Below are positions 8,430-16,939 of a stretch of 64,000 nucleotides of DNA, in pieces. This stretch comes from Bradyrhizobium sp. ORS 285. Lineage in GTDB: Bacteria; Pseudomonadota; Alphaproteobacteria; Rhizobiales; Xanthobacteraceae. The stretch lies in assembly GCF_900176205.1 (NCBI RefSeq), contig NZ_LT859959.1, positions 4,795,001 to 4,859,000 of the forward strand, read 5' to 3'. Position 1 is the stretch's first letter, and each line of letters starts with the position of its first letter. The notes under the pieces are model-generated. The model had not been told where the DNA came from, did no database searches, and was given only the letters and a program-made list of their open reading frames with translations. Position numbers and translations under genes: made by a program.

Positions 8430-9650
8430 ATGACCGACGACGCAGCGCTCGCCGAAAGCTTCGACCTCGAGAGCCTGACGCCGGAGTTCTATGCCGACCC
8501 CTACCCGACCTATCGCGCGCTGCGCCGGCATGCCCCGGTCAAGCGCCTGCGCAACGGCTCCTGTTTTCTCACGCGTTATGACGATCTCGTCACCGCCTAC
8601 AAGGTGACCAAGGTGTTCTCGTCGGACAAGAAGCGCGAGTTCGCGCCGAAATACGGCGACTCGCTCTTGTACGAGCATCACACCACCAGCCTCGTATTCA
8701 ACGACCAGCCGGCGCATACGCGCGTCCGCCGCCTGATCATGGGCGCGCTGTCGCCGCGCGCGATCGCCGAGATGGAGCCGGCGCTGATCGCGCTGGTCGA
8801 CGGGCTGCTGGACCGGATTGCGGCCAAGCAGACATTCGAGCTGATCGAGGATTTCGCCGCGGCGATCCCGATCGAGGTGATCGGCAATCTGCTCGGCGTG
8901 CCGCATGAGGAACGCGCCCCCTTGCGCGACTGGTCGCTCGCCATTCTCGGCGCGCTGGAGCCGGTGCTGACGCCTGCGCAGTTTGCCCGCGGCAACACGG
9001 CCGTCGGTGACTTCCTCGCCTATCTCGAAACGCTGGTCGCGCGCCGCCGCGCCGCGCCCGGCCATCCCGAGCGCGACGTGTTGACGCGGCTGATCCAGGG
9101 CGAGGCCGACGGCGAGCGGCTCAGCGAAAAGGAGCTGCTGCACAACTGCATCTTCCTGCTCAACGCCGGACACGAGACCACGACCAACCTGATCGGCAAC
9201 GGCCTCGTGCTGCTGTGCCAGCATCCGGAAGAGCGCCGGAAGCTGCTTGAGGCGCCCGCCTTGATCCGCACCGCCGTGGAGGAAATCCTGCGCTACGAAA
9301 GCTCCAACCAGCTCGGCAATCGCATGACGACGGAGGCTGTCGAACTCGGCGGCGTGATGCTCGACGCCGGCACCTCCGTCACCCTGTGCATCGGCGCCGC
9401 CAACCGCGACCCCGCCCAGTTCGACGACCCCGAACGCTTCGACATCACCCGCCTCGCCAACCGCCACCTCGCCTTCGGCACGGGCGCGCATCAATGCGCG
9501 GGGATGGCGCTGGCACGCCTGGAGGGCGCAGTGGCGATCGCGCGGTTTGTGAGCCGGTTTCCGAACTATCAGCTCGCGGGCGAGCCGGTGCGCGGCGGGC
9601 GGGTGCGGTTTCGCGGCTTTGCGAGCGTGCCGTGTGTAGCTGAGGGGTGA
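8430..9650 (+). CDS. Cytochrome P450
   Basis: A 406-residue soluble bacterial P450. The I-helix oxygen-activation motif AGHETT is at about 246-251, the K-helix ExxR is in 'EEILRYE', and the haem-binding loop FGTGAHQCAG at 349-358 supplies the cysteine thiolate (Cys356). Length is normal for class I bacterial enzymes. It should hydroxylate or otherwise oxidise a small molecule with electrons from a ferredoxin and ferredoxin reductase, neither of which is adjacent. It is divergent from the tetR operon, with 254 bp between the starts. A GGGAGGACC-like sequence 5 bp before the ATG is a good ribosome binding site. The substrate cannot be inferred. Confidence 0.95.
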   Translation: MTDDAALAESFDLESLTPEFYADPYPTYRALRRHAPVKRLRNGSCFLTRYDDLVTAYKVTKVFSSDKKREFAPKYGDSLLYEHHTTSLVFNDQPAHTRVRRLIMGALSPRAIAEMEPALIALVDGLLDRIAAKQTFELIEDFAAAIPIEVIGNLLGVPHEERAPLRDWSLAILGALEPVLTPAQFARGNTAVGDFLAYLETLVARRRAAPGHPERDVLTRLIQGEADGERLSEKELLHNCIFLLNAGHETTTNLIGNGLVLLCQHPEERRKLLEAPALIRTAVEEILRYESSNQLGNRMTTEAVELGGVMLDAGTSVTLCIGAANRDPAQFDDPERFDITRLANRHLAFGTGAHQCAGMALARLEGAVAIARFVSRFPNYQLAGEPVRGGRVRFRGFASVPCVAEG

Positions 9651-9889
9651 GAGGAAGCACGCTCAAGCAAGCACTTGGCTTCGGCTTCGGTTGCCGCGCT
9701 AAATCTACCGATCACGCACATGCTGACCCCACATCACTAAATCGCGCGCCTCAACCGGTCAGGATCACGCGAGAGACAGAATGCGCATTTTCGTTCGCGT
9801 CTCCTCAACTGCAGGATTGACCATTCACGTAAAATCTTCAAATATGAACATCATTACTTGTGGTTGAGCCTATGAAGGTAGGCGTGGCG

Positions 9890-11647
9890 ATGGCCGGACA
9901 GCCGCTGGACAGTAGTTTTTTGACGATAGTGGGTCATAGCCTTTCAAGCGTAGCCGGCGCGATCGTAGCTTGGTTAGCTGGCGGCTCAGCTCAGATGACT
10001 GCTGCTCTGACCGCCGGTCTTGCGCTAGCTGCAGGGATGTGCACGTTCATTTTTTCCGTGCTGTACCATCGGACATTTGGAGTGCTCAGCTCCGGAGGAG
10101 CACGTAAAGGAAGCGCAGCAAGAGCTGCCTATGACGCGCTACGTGAAAGTCTGGCCGGAACAAATATTGCCACGCGGATCTACAACAGTCTCCTAAGCGC
10201 ATTTCTCAATGGGGTTGAGCGCTTCTTAGGAGATGTCGGCATGGCGAACCGCTCACTGTTTCCTCGAGCTTTCGGCCTAGCCACACCAGCACCACTCTGG
10301 ACAGTCCCCGCATTCGATCGTTGCCTTTGGCTGGCGCTGATTTATCCGTTCGCAACGATCGTCCTGATCTGGATGATATCTGGCCACGCTGGTCCAGCAG
10401 AGACCGCCTTGGGCCTGAAAGCCAGTCACTCCGCATGGGAACGGGCAGTTGCTATACCATTGGGTGCAGTGACTGCTTTTGCAGTCTGGCTGTCACATCG
10501 TGCCAAGAACAAGACCAACATTCTCGCATGGATCGCATTGATTCTAGCTATCGCGACAATCTTCGCGAGCGTTGGCAGCAACATAATAGTTGTCTACGGA
10601 GTGTGTGCTATAGCAATCGCTATCGCAACGACCGGCTCTCTCTCGTTCCGATATGCTGGCGCGCTCGCCGTCGCTTTCACAGTGTTCTTTGCTGCCATCT
10701 TTGTGGTGGTCGTCTCTGGCGCTTTCTCGATCGCCAGCGCGGCGGCCAGCCCTTACTACGGCAGCAGCCCCGCCATAGTAATCATTGCCCTATCTTTCAT
10801 TGTTATCGCTGTTGCGGTCACAATTGCCTCAGCATTTGCGTTCGCGTTTGTCATTATATACCCTATCGGATGGGCCGTAAGCGTTCTCGCCGAAGCGAAC
10901 GATAGACAGGGGATATTTCTTTCAGCGCTTACAGCCGGGATGATTGCCTGTTGCATTGCTTCGCCAGCTCTTTTTGCATCAAAGGGATCTTCTGATTCGT
11001 CAGGCCCACTCCTGCTTTTTCTCGGTCTTCTCACACTGATCAACGCTCCCTTTGATTGGGCTTCACTGGGACTGACACGAGCACTCCTGCACCGAGGGCT
11101 GGAACGGGGCGGATGGTGGCCATACTTTTTTGCGCTTATAGATGCGGTTCTCGCGACAATCATCATTACGCTTCTGGCGCTCGCAATGGTCTTAAGTGTT
11201 CAGGCGTTCGATACTGTGAGGGTTCACAACGGCGGTCAGCGCGTTCTTCCTTTGCAACCGATATTTGACGGCATAGCTAACCATCCAGCTGAGCCGGAGT
11301 ATTGGTGGCTGTATGTGCTTTTACTGTCGTCCATGATCCCAAGCTTTGTGAATCTGATGTTCGGAGGAGTAGCATTTTTGCGCGGTATTCCGGGAGTAAG
11401 GTGGCTATTGCTGAGATTCCTTCCAAAAGGCCAAGCAGTGGCGCCGTTTGATCGCGCTTGGATCTCGCTCGTACTCACAGTCCAAACGTTTTTGGGAGCG
11501 TTCCTGGGACTAGCCGCTCAGGTTTTACTTGCAGTCGGCATCGTCGGCTATGCAATGCCCTGGTTAGGGTTCCATATTCTCGAAGCAGCGCGGTCTGTCG
11601 CTAACTTAGATCTGCCGGAGCGCGTCTGGACCCTGGTCTTCGGATAG
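9890..11647 (+). CDS. Unrecognised multi-pass membrane protein, atypical composition
   Basis: A 585-residue protein I do not recognise. It has roughly twelve to fourteen hydrophobic segments: one near the N-terminus (about 10-55), a soluble stretch (about 60-135), then a dense run of helices rich in Ala, Ile and Val, and two more membrane blocks after about residue 440. The linker 'LFPRAFGLATPAPLWTVPAFDRCLWLA' is a possible re-entrant element. No transporter, channel or enzyme motif stands out. I chose ATG 9890 because AAGGTAGG lies 7 bp upstream; GTG 9860 and ATG 9872 are in frame. Third codon positions are visibly less GC-rich than in neighbouring genes, and a large repeat follows, which suggests acquisition by transfer. 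Confidence 0.75.
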   Translation: MAGQPLDSSFLTIVGHSLSSVAGAIVAWLAGGSAQMTAALTAGLALAAGMCTFIFSVLYHRTFGVLSSGGARKGSAARAAYDALRESLAGTNIATRIYNSLLSAFLNGVERFLGDVGMANRSLFPRAFGLATPAPLWTVPAFDRCLWLALIYPFATIVLIWMISGHAGPAETALGLKASHSAWERAVAIPLGAVTAFAVWLSHRAKNKTNILAWIALILAIATIFASVGSNIIVVYGVCAIAIAIATTGSLSFRYAGALAVAFTVFFAAIFVVVVSGAFSIASAAASPYYGSSPAIVIIALSFIVIAVAVTIASAFAFAFVIIYPIGWAVSVLAEANDRQGIFLSALTAGMIACCIASPALFASKGSSDSSGPLLLFLGLLTLINAPFDWASLGLTRALLHRGLERGGWWPYFFALIDAVLATIIITLLALAMVLSVQAFDTVRVHNGGQRVLPLQPIFDGIANHPAEPEYWWLYVLLLSSMIPSFVNLMFGGVAFLRGIPGVRWLLLRFLPKGQAVAPFDRAWISLVLTVQTFLGAFLGLAAQVLLAVGIVGYAMPWLGFHILEAARSVANLDLPERVWTLVFG

Positions 11648-12194
11648 ATATTGGCAATAACTCTTAGCCGAAAAATTCCTCTTTCTTTTTTTCAGAATTC
11701 ATGTATATCTTGTCTCATCCCGTCTCACACGAGGGACGCTTCGCGGTCGTCACGAACGTCGAGGCGGGATGCGGTGGGCGTGTCGGTGCTGCGGCGTGGG
11801 TTTCCACCCGGACGAACGGCAGCGATGCGCACGGTCAAGTCGCGTGGTCCTGACACCCCGAAGCTGGTGTCACGTCTGCGTCGGCGCTCACGCGCCGCGC
11901 GGGCAACGGTGGCCAGAAAGCCCGGCGCACCGGGGAGAGCGCGAAGCAGCCGTCAAACCATCGCGCGGGGAATGCCGGGTGTTTCTCGGCTGAACCTGTG
12001 GTTCCTGCCGCCTGCATTTTTTTCCGCAGGCGGGCCATGGGTGCGGCCAGCGCCCGGCATTCCCCGTGCCCTCTTTTTAGGAGAGGGCAGGACGAAAGGC
12101 AAAGCTCGGACGCGAAACGCGCCGCGAGATGGTGACCGCATGTTTCACCACCACAGTCAACGTAGGCCTCACTGCGCCAAAACGACTCTCACCA
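11648..12194 (+). repeat. Long dispersed non-coding repeat, copy 1
   Basis: The stretch from about 11730 to 12150 is a long GC-rich repeat. Its 11826-12075 part matches, in reverse complement, 28985-29225 with high but imperfect identity by eye. It contains internal palindromes such as GCCTGC..GCAGGC. It can be translated in several frames, but the products are low-complexity and Arg/Ser-rich and belong to the spurious-looking proteins often annotated in Bradyrhizobium. I regard it as non-coding. The AT-rich start (11648-11725) holds a T-rich stretch after the membrane-protein gene that could help terminate it. Confidence 0.65.
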
Positions 12195-12278
12195 CCGTCA
12201 TTGCGAGCGCAGCGACGCAATCCAGGACCACGCGCGTGACCCTGGATTGCTTCGTCGCTTCGCTCCTCGCAATGACGG
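12195..12278. repeat. Dispersed palindromic repeat (CATTGCGAGCG family)
   Basis: Starts CCGTCATTGCGAG and ends CTCGCAATGACGG, with a second nested inverted repeat AATCCAGG/CCTGGATT. The same element occurs at 36239-36314. It would fold into a long hairpin in RNA. Confidence 0.85.
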
Positions 12279-12318
12279 CGCGAACAATGAGGCCGCGCGG
12301 AGGCGCTTCAATAGATTG

Positions 12319-12402
12319 CTCGTCATGCCCGGGCTTGACCCGGGCATCCATCCTCCTCGCGAAGAGTGATGGATGGCCGGGTCAAGCCCGGCCATGACGA
12401 GG
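12319..12402. repeat. Dispersed palindromic repeat (GTCATGCCCGGG family)
   Basis: Two arms, TCGTCATGCCCGGGCTTGAC and its near-complement GTCAAGCCCGGCCATGACGA, surround a variable centre. Other copies are at 29469-29557 and 54126-54215. It lies just past the bciA stop codon. Confidence 0.85.
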
Positions 12403-12414
12403 CGATATCTAAGC

Positions 12415-13404
12415 TCAAAACACCGCGTGGTCACCGCGTTCGGCTTCGGCCTCGCCGCGGATAAGCCTGGCGTAGTAGTCGAACAAAGTCTCGGAACCTG
12501 TCGACGGCGTCGCGTCGGCGTCGTAGCCGCCTGTGCTTGGATTCAACACCAGCATCGACTCCGTCGCGTAGTAGCGGCCGATGCGAGCGAGTTCGGCCTT
12601 GTCGGCGAGCGACGGCACGAGGCGCTTGGCGATGTCGAGCCCGCCGATGATGACGTCGAGCAACGCCACCGGCACGCGGCGAATGGTCGGCTTGCGTCCG
12701 AGCAGCGCAAACAGGTGCTCGGCCTGCTCGATCGGCGCGATCGCGGGTCCGGGGCCGCCGATCGGCAGCACGCGATTCCAGCGGCTTTCGTCGTCGAGAC
12801 AGCCGGCGAGATAGTCGCCGAGATCGGCGTCGCTGATCGGCTTGCAGGCGGTGAGACGGCCATCGCCGAACACGAGATAAGGCCGGCCCTGCCGCACGCG
12901 CGCGACCTGGCCCGACAGGGATTTGAAGAACGCAGTGGGACGGACGATGGAGTACGTCAGGCCTGCCGTCATCAGTTGCGCTTCAAACGCCAGCTTGGCC
13001 TTCTGAAATGCCAGCAGCGGCTTCTGCACGCAGATGGCCGACAGCAGCACGAACTGCGTGACGCCTGCATCGCGGACCGCATTCAGAACGTTCACGTGAG
13101 CCTGATAGTCGATCGCCTGGGCGTCTCTCGGCACGCCGGTCCGCGACGCCATGCAGGACACGATGGCGTCGAAATGTTCGCCGCGAAAACCATCGCGCGC
13201 GAGCGAGACGGGATCGGTGACGTCGCCGGTCCTGACGGTGGCGCCCGGGATCGTCACAGCGTCGCTGCGCGAACGGACGAAGCAGACCACCTCGTGCCCG
13301 CGCGCGACGAGCGCGCGCACGGTGGCGCGGCCGATCGTCCCGGTTGCGCCAAGCATGAAGACGCGGCGCGGACGCATGGCGGCAGCGGGATCAGACAGCG
13401 ACAT
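12415..13404 (-). CDS. bciA: 3,8-divinyl (proto)chlorophyllide 8-vinyl reductase, BciA type
   Basis: A 329-residue NAD(P)H-binding atypical short-chain reductase. The Rossmann motif GATGTIGR is at 19-26. The blocks 'VSCMASRTG', 'VLLSAICVQKPLLAF', 'YSIVRPTAFFKSLSGQ', 'LVFGDGRLTACKPISD' and 'IGRYYATESMLVL' match what I know of BciA and plant divinyl reductases closely. The enzyme reduces the C8 vinyl group of (bacterio)chlorophyll precursors with NADPH. Its presence implies bacteriochlorophyll synthesis, hence a photosynthetic strain, although no other bch, crt or puf gene is in the window. It stands alone on the minus strand between repeat-rich gaps. A generic NmrA-like reductase is the alternative, but the motif match makes that unlikely. 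Confidence 0.82.
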   Translation of the reverse strand: MSLSDPAAAMRPRRVFMLGATGTIGRATVRALVARGHEVVCFVRSRSDAVTIPGATVRTGDVTDPVSLARDGFRGEHFDAIVSCMASRTGVPRDAQAIDYQAHVNVLNAVRDAGVTQFVLLSAICVQKPLLAFQKAKLAFEAQLMTAGLTYSIVRPTAFFKSLSGQVARVRQGRPYLVFGDGRLTACKPISDADLGDYLAGCLDDESRWNRVLPIGGPGPAIAPIEQAEHLFALLGRKPTIRRVPVALLDVIIGGLDIAKRLVPSLADKAELARIGRYYATESMLVLNPSTGGYDADATPSTGSETLFDYYARLIRGEAEAERGDHAVF

Positions 13405-13527
13405 CGGCGGGAACGAGGCTCCGAGAACGTCGGCGATCTATATCACGTGCCGCCGGCCTGGGATGCGGCCTGTGTCGCCATGACCATGCTGCTCACGCAC
13501 GCGCTAAAGAGGCACGCTGCGATCTCC

Positions 13528-13626
13528 CCCCTCATGGTGAGGAGCGCCGCAGGCGCGTCTCGAACCATGAGGCCGCTGGCCTCGCCCTTCGAGACGCCCG
13601 CCTTCGGCGGGCTCCTCAGGGTGAGG
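13528..13626. repeat. Dispersed palindromic repeat (CCTCATGGTGAGGAGC family)
   Basis: Left end CCCTCATGGTGAGGAGC and right end GCTCCTCAGGGTGAGG are inverted, with nested GGCGTCTCGAA/TTCGAGACGCC-type arms. It fills most of the gap of about 310 bp between bciA and the VOC gene. A fragment of the family ('gtctcgaaccatgagg') is at about 29740-29757. Confidence 0.75.
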
Positions 13627-13716
13627 ATCAAAGAGCGCGGTCTGAGGACCGAAGCAGGTTTCCATCAAATGCGCCGCGTGGGGCAAGGTCTGACTCATGC
13701 GCCGCAGCCAACCACC

Positions 13717-14565
13717 TCACTCCGCCGCTTGCGGCGTCTTCTCCAGGATCAGCGTGTGAATGCCGCAGGTGCCGCTGTAGAGACTCATCACTCGCGTGCC
13801 GGGCTTGCGCCCTGCCCTGGGCTCGGAGACCTGCAAGCCTGCCGCGAGCAGGCGGGCGCGGGTGGCCTCGATGTCGGCGACGCGCCAGCTCAGGCCCCAC
13901 AGCTTGTCGTTGGCCTTGTCGTTGCCGGCGACTGGGCGCTTCACCACCTCGACGATCAGGTCGCCGCAGCGGAAGAACATCAGCTGACCCCATTCCTGGT
14001 GGCTGCGGTCGAGCGCCATGTCCAGGCCAAGCCGCGCGCCGTAAAGGGCAGCGGCCCGCTCGGGATCCTCGGTGGAGACGACGATGTGGTCGAGGCCGAG
14101 CACCGCGCTGTCGGCGGTCTTCTCCGACACCGGCCGCGGCCCTGCGAGCTCCAGGAAGAACATGCGCACGCCGCGGGTGAGATCGGTCATCGCGCGCGTA
14201 CGCTTCCAGTGCAACGTCGCACCCGAAACGCGGTCGGTGCTGTCGACCTCGGCGATCGGGTCCGGCTTCAGCGCCACGCGTTCGAGCCGCCGATGCATCT
14301 TGCCGATGTCCGATGTCGCGAAGCAGATGCTGGCGAGCCCCTCACCCCAGATCTTGAGGACGTTGCGGATGCGGTCGGCGCCGGGGCTCTGGCCCACCGG
14401 CGCCATCAATTCCAGGGTCATATTGTCGAGCGTGAACAGCACGCGGTCGGCGCCGTCGCCCGAATTCTGCCAGGACGGCTTGCGCCCCAGCAGCGTCTCG
14501 AACGCGGCGCTGCCCGCGTTGATATCCTCGAGCAGGACGACGACGTGGTCGAGACCGGTGATCAC
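13717..14565 (-). CDS. Two-domain VOC (glyoxalase/dioxygenase fold) protein
   Basis: A 282-residue protein with two tandem vicinal-oxygen-chelate modules. The first starts 'GLDHVVVLLEDINAGSAAFETLLGRKP'; the second starts 'GLDHIVVSTEDPERAAALYGARLGLDM'. Each has the His of the DHV motif as likely metal ligand. Family members are glyoxalases, epimerases, extradiol dioxygenases or resistance proteins, so the reaction is unknown. The start is the GTG at 14565, which overlaps the TGA of the upstream glutamate dehydrogenase in a GTGA tetranucleotide, so translation is probably coupled. No better start lies downstream, and the open frame further upstream is the wrong-frame shadow of gdhA. Confidence 0.82.
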   Translation of the reverse strand: MITGLDHVVVLLEDINAGSAAFETLLGRKPSWQNSGDGADRVLFTLDNMTLELMAPVGQSPGADRIRNVLKIWGEGLASICFATSDIGKMHRRLERVALKPDPIAEVDSTDRVSGATLHWKRTRAMTDLTRGVRMFFLELAGPRPVSEKTADSAVLGLDHIVVSTEDPERAAALYGARLGLDMALDRSHQEWGQLMFFRCGDLIVEVVKRPVAGNDKANDKLWGLSWRVADIEATRARLLAAGLQVSEPRAGRKPGTRVMSLYSGTCGIHTLILEKTPQAAE

Positions 14566-15821
14566 GGGAACAGCCCTCGCGTGTTCTTGGCGTTGCGCAC
14601 CTTCTCGACGCCGATCGCCATGGCCGCCGTCCGGTGCGCGATGTTGTCGGCCTTGGCGCGCGCCAGCATGCGCTCGAAGGCGCGGTCGAGGATCTGGTAC
14701 TCCCGCCGCATCACCTCTTCCTCTTCCCAGAACAGCTGCTGCAAATCCTGCACCCATTCGAAGTAGCTGACGATGACGCCGCCGGAGTTGCAGAGAATGT
14801 CGGGAATGAGAAAGATCTCCTTGCGGCGCTGGCCGAGCACCAGATCGGCATCCGGCGTGGTCGGACCGTTGGCGGCTTCGGCCACGATGCGGCACTTCAG
14901 GTTCGCCGCCACGTTGGCGTCGATCACGCGCTCGACCGCCGCCGGAACGAGGATGTCGCAGGCCAGCGTGAGAATGTCCTTGGGGTCGAACGCGAGCTCC
15001 GTGGAGAAGCCGGCGATGCTGCCCCGCGCGCTGGCATGCTCCATCAGCTTGGGGATATCGAGCCCGCGCGGATCGTAGAGCGCGCCGGTATGATCGCTGA
15101 CGGCAATCACCTTCATGCCCATCTGGTGGAAGCCGAGCGCGGCATAGGAGCCGACATTGCCGAAACCCTGCACGACGGCGGTGGACTTGGCAGGGTCTAT
15201 GCCGAGCTCATCCATCACGCGGCGGGAGACATGGGCGACGCCGCGCCCCGTCGCCTCGCGGCGCCCGAGCGTGCCGCCGGAGAATACCGGCTTGCCAGTG
15301 ACGATCTCGGTCACGGTCTGCCCCTGATACATGGAATACGTATCCATGAACCAGGCCATCACCTGCTCGTTGGTGCCCATGTCCGGCGCCATCACGTCGG
15401 TGTGCGGGCCGACGAAGGGGATCATCTCCTGCATGTAGCGGCGCGACAGGGATTCGAGCTCGCGCCGCGAGAGTTTCGAAAGGTCGACATTGACGCCGCC
15501 CTTGGCGCCACCATAAGGCAGCCCGACCAGCGCGCATTTCCAGCTCATCCAGATCGCGAGCGCCGCGACCTCGCCGATGTCGACGGTCGGGGCAAAGCGG
15601 GTGCCGCCCTTGGTCGGCCCCATGGTCAGAAGATGCTGGACGCGGTATCCCTCGTACACGGCAATGGTGCCGTCGTCCTTGTGGATCGGACACGAGACGG
15701 TGATCGCCCGCTTGGGCAGCAGCAACCGGTCGCGCTCATCTCCTGGGATGCCAAGATGGTCGGCAATCACGTTGAACTGATTGGTCGCCATCTCGAAGAC
15801 CGGACCCGCATAGACAGTCAT
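14562..15821 (-). CDS. Glutamate dehydrogenase (Glu/Leu/Phe/Val dehydrogenase family)
   Basis: A 419-residue hexameric-type amino-acid dehydrogenase. The substrate-binding block 'MGPTKGGTRF' and the catalytic lysine block 'LPYGGAKGGV' are in the N-terminal domain; 'VVQGFGNVGSYAA' is the nucleotide-binding GxGxxG-like motif. The length is typical of the 420-residue glutamate dehydrogenases that interconvert glutamate with 2-oxoglutarate and ammonia. I chose the ATG at 15821, preceded by GGGAGTGGAAG; a longer frame runs to 16025 but its extra residues are unlike the family. It is translationally coupled to the VOC gene. A leucine or phenylalanine dehydrogenase is possible but less likely. Confidence 0.88.
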   Translation of the reverse strand: MTVYAGPVFEMATNQFNVIADHLGIPGDERDRLLLPKRAITVSCPIHKDDGTIAVYEGYRVQHLLTMGPTKGGTRFAPTVDIGEVAALAIWMSWKCALVGLPYGGAKGGVNVDLSKLSRRELESLSRRYMQEMIPFVGPHTDVMAPDMGTNEQVMAWFMDTYSMYQGQTVTEIVTGKPVFSGGTLGRREATGRGVAHVSRRVMDELGIDPAKSTAVVQGFGNVGSYAALGFHQMGMKVIAVSDHTGALYDPRGLDIPKLMEHASARGSIAGFSTELAFDPKDILTLACDILVPAAVERVIDANVAANLKCRIVAEAANGPTTPDADLVLGQRRKEIFLIPDILCNSGGVIVSYFEWVQDLQQLFWEEEEVMRREYQILDRAFERMLARAKADNIAHRTAAMAIGVEKVRNAKNTRGLFP

Positions 15822-16018
15822 CTTCCACTCCCGAATCTGCTCCTGCAGGCCGGCAACCATAGCGCGACCCGTGCATGGGCGGCAGGGGGCCGCCGGTTGC
15901 AAAGGGCCGATCTCAACCACCATGGTGACGATTTGACGAAGAATTTCAGCGTTGATCCGCTTTAACCGCTTGCTAATCTGCGGCGCCGGGGCCGCAACAC
16001 CCCTCGAGTGAGACAGAA

Positions 16019-16918
16019 ATGCCAATGCAGGCCCTCTTCATCGGACAGACCTACATCGACGTCACGTTCATCACCGACCACATGCCGACCGGAGACGAGA
16101 AGCACGTCGCCTCCGACTACGCGGTGTCGTTCGGCGGCAATGCGGTCACTGCGGCATTTTGCTGCGCCAAACTGGGCATCGTGCCCGACCTGATCGCAAC
16201 GATTGCGAATGACTGGCTGGGGCGGATGTTCCAGGATATGACCGCCAAATACGGCATCTCCGTACATCCACGGAAAGTGAACGCCTCCTCGCTGTCCTTC
16301 ATCATGCCGAAGGACGGCAAGCGCGCGATCGTTCGCTGCCGCGATGACGCCCACATCCATCCGTTCCCGCTGCTCAATCTCGGCAATTGCCGGGCGCTGC
16401 ATGTCGACGGCCACCAGCCGGATGCGGCGCTGCATTATGCAAAACTGTGCCGCGAGGCCGGCATCCTGACCTCGCTCGACGGCGGCGGCCTGCGCACCAA
16501 CACGCATGAGCTTTTGGAATATATCGACGTCGCCATCGTCGCGGAGCGGCTATGCGAGCAGATGGACCTCACGCCGGAGAAGATGCTCGACTATCTCAAG
16601 AGCCGCGGCTGCCGCATCGGCGGTGTGACCCAGGGCGAGAAGGGCCTGCTCTGGTACGACGAGGTCGGCGCAGTGCATACCTTGCCCGCCTATCCGATCC
16701 CGCGCGAGCGCGTCATCGACACCAACGGCGCCGGCGACGTGTTCCATGGCGCCTATGTGTATTCGTATCTCGCCAATCCCGCGAAGAGCTGGAAGGAGCA
16801 TTTCGAGTTCGCCCGCGCGGCCTCGACCTTCAAGATCCAGAAGCTGGGCAACGAGGCCGGCCTGCCGACGCTCGCGGATATCGAGCTGGTGAAGCAGGAA
16901 TTCGAAGCCCGCGTCTAG
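16019..16918 (+). CDS. PfkB-family sugar kinase
   Basis: A 299-residue ribokinase-like carbohydrate kinase. The N-terminal substrate-recognition block is 'GQTYIDVTF...VSFGGNAVTAA', with the GG motif near residue 40. The C-terminal signature 'DTNGAGDVFHGAYVY' holds the catalytic aspartate and anion hole. It should transfer phosphate from ATP to a sugar or nucleoside; the substrate is not clear. It is divergent from gdhA and lies 21 bp upstream of a second PfkB-family gene on the same strand, so both are probably one operon. Confidence 0.9.
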   Translation: MPMQALFIGQTYIDVTFITDHMPTGDEKHVASDYAVSFGGNAVTAAFCCAKLGIVPDLIATIANDWLGRMFQDMTAKYGISVHPRKVNASSLSFIMPKDGKRAIVRCRDDAHIHPFPLLNLGNCRALHVDGHQPDAALHYAKLCREAGILTSLDGGGLRTNTHELLEYIDVAIVAERLCEQMDLTPEKMLDYLKSRGCRIGGVTQGEKGLLWYDEVGAVHTLPAYPIPRERVIDTNGAGDVFHGAYVYSYLANPAKSWKEHFEFARAASTFKIQKLGNEAGLPTLADIELVKQEFEARV

Positions 16919-16939
16919 CGGCCGTTGGGGAGAGAGCGG

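Noticed and set aside
11651..12397. 248-codon frame in the repeat-rich gap
   Set aside because: It crosses three repeat elements and its Arg/Ser-rich product looks like spurious proteins annotated from this repeat family; a matching repeat exists at 28890-29345.
12373..14766. Plus-strand frame of 797 codons over bciA and the VOC gene
   Set aside because: It spans two genes on the opposite strand and an intergenic repeat; the product has no recognisable domain.
14566..14895. N-terminal extension of the VOC protein
   Set aside because: The residues are the wrong-frame translation of glutamate dehydrogenase; the VOC fold starts at the GTG at 14565.
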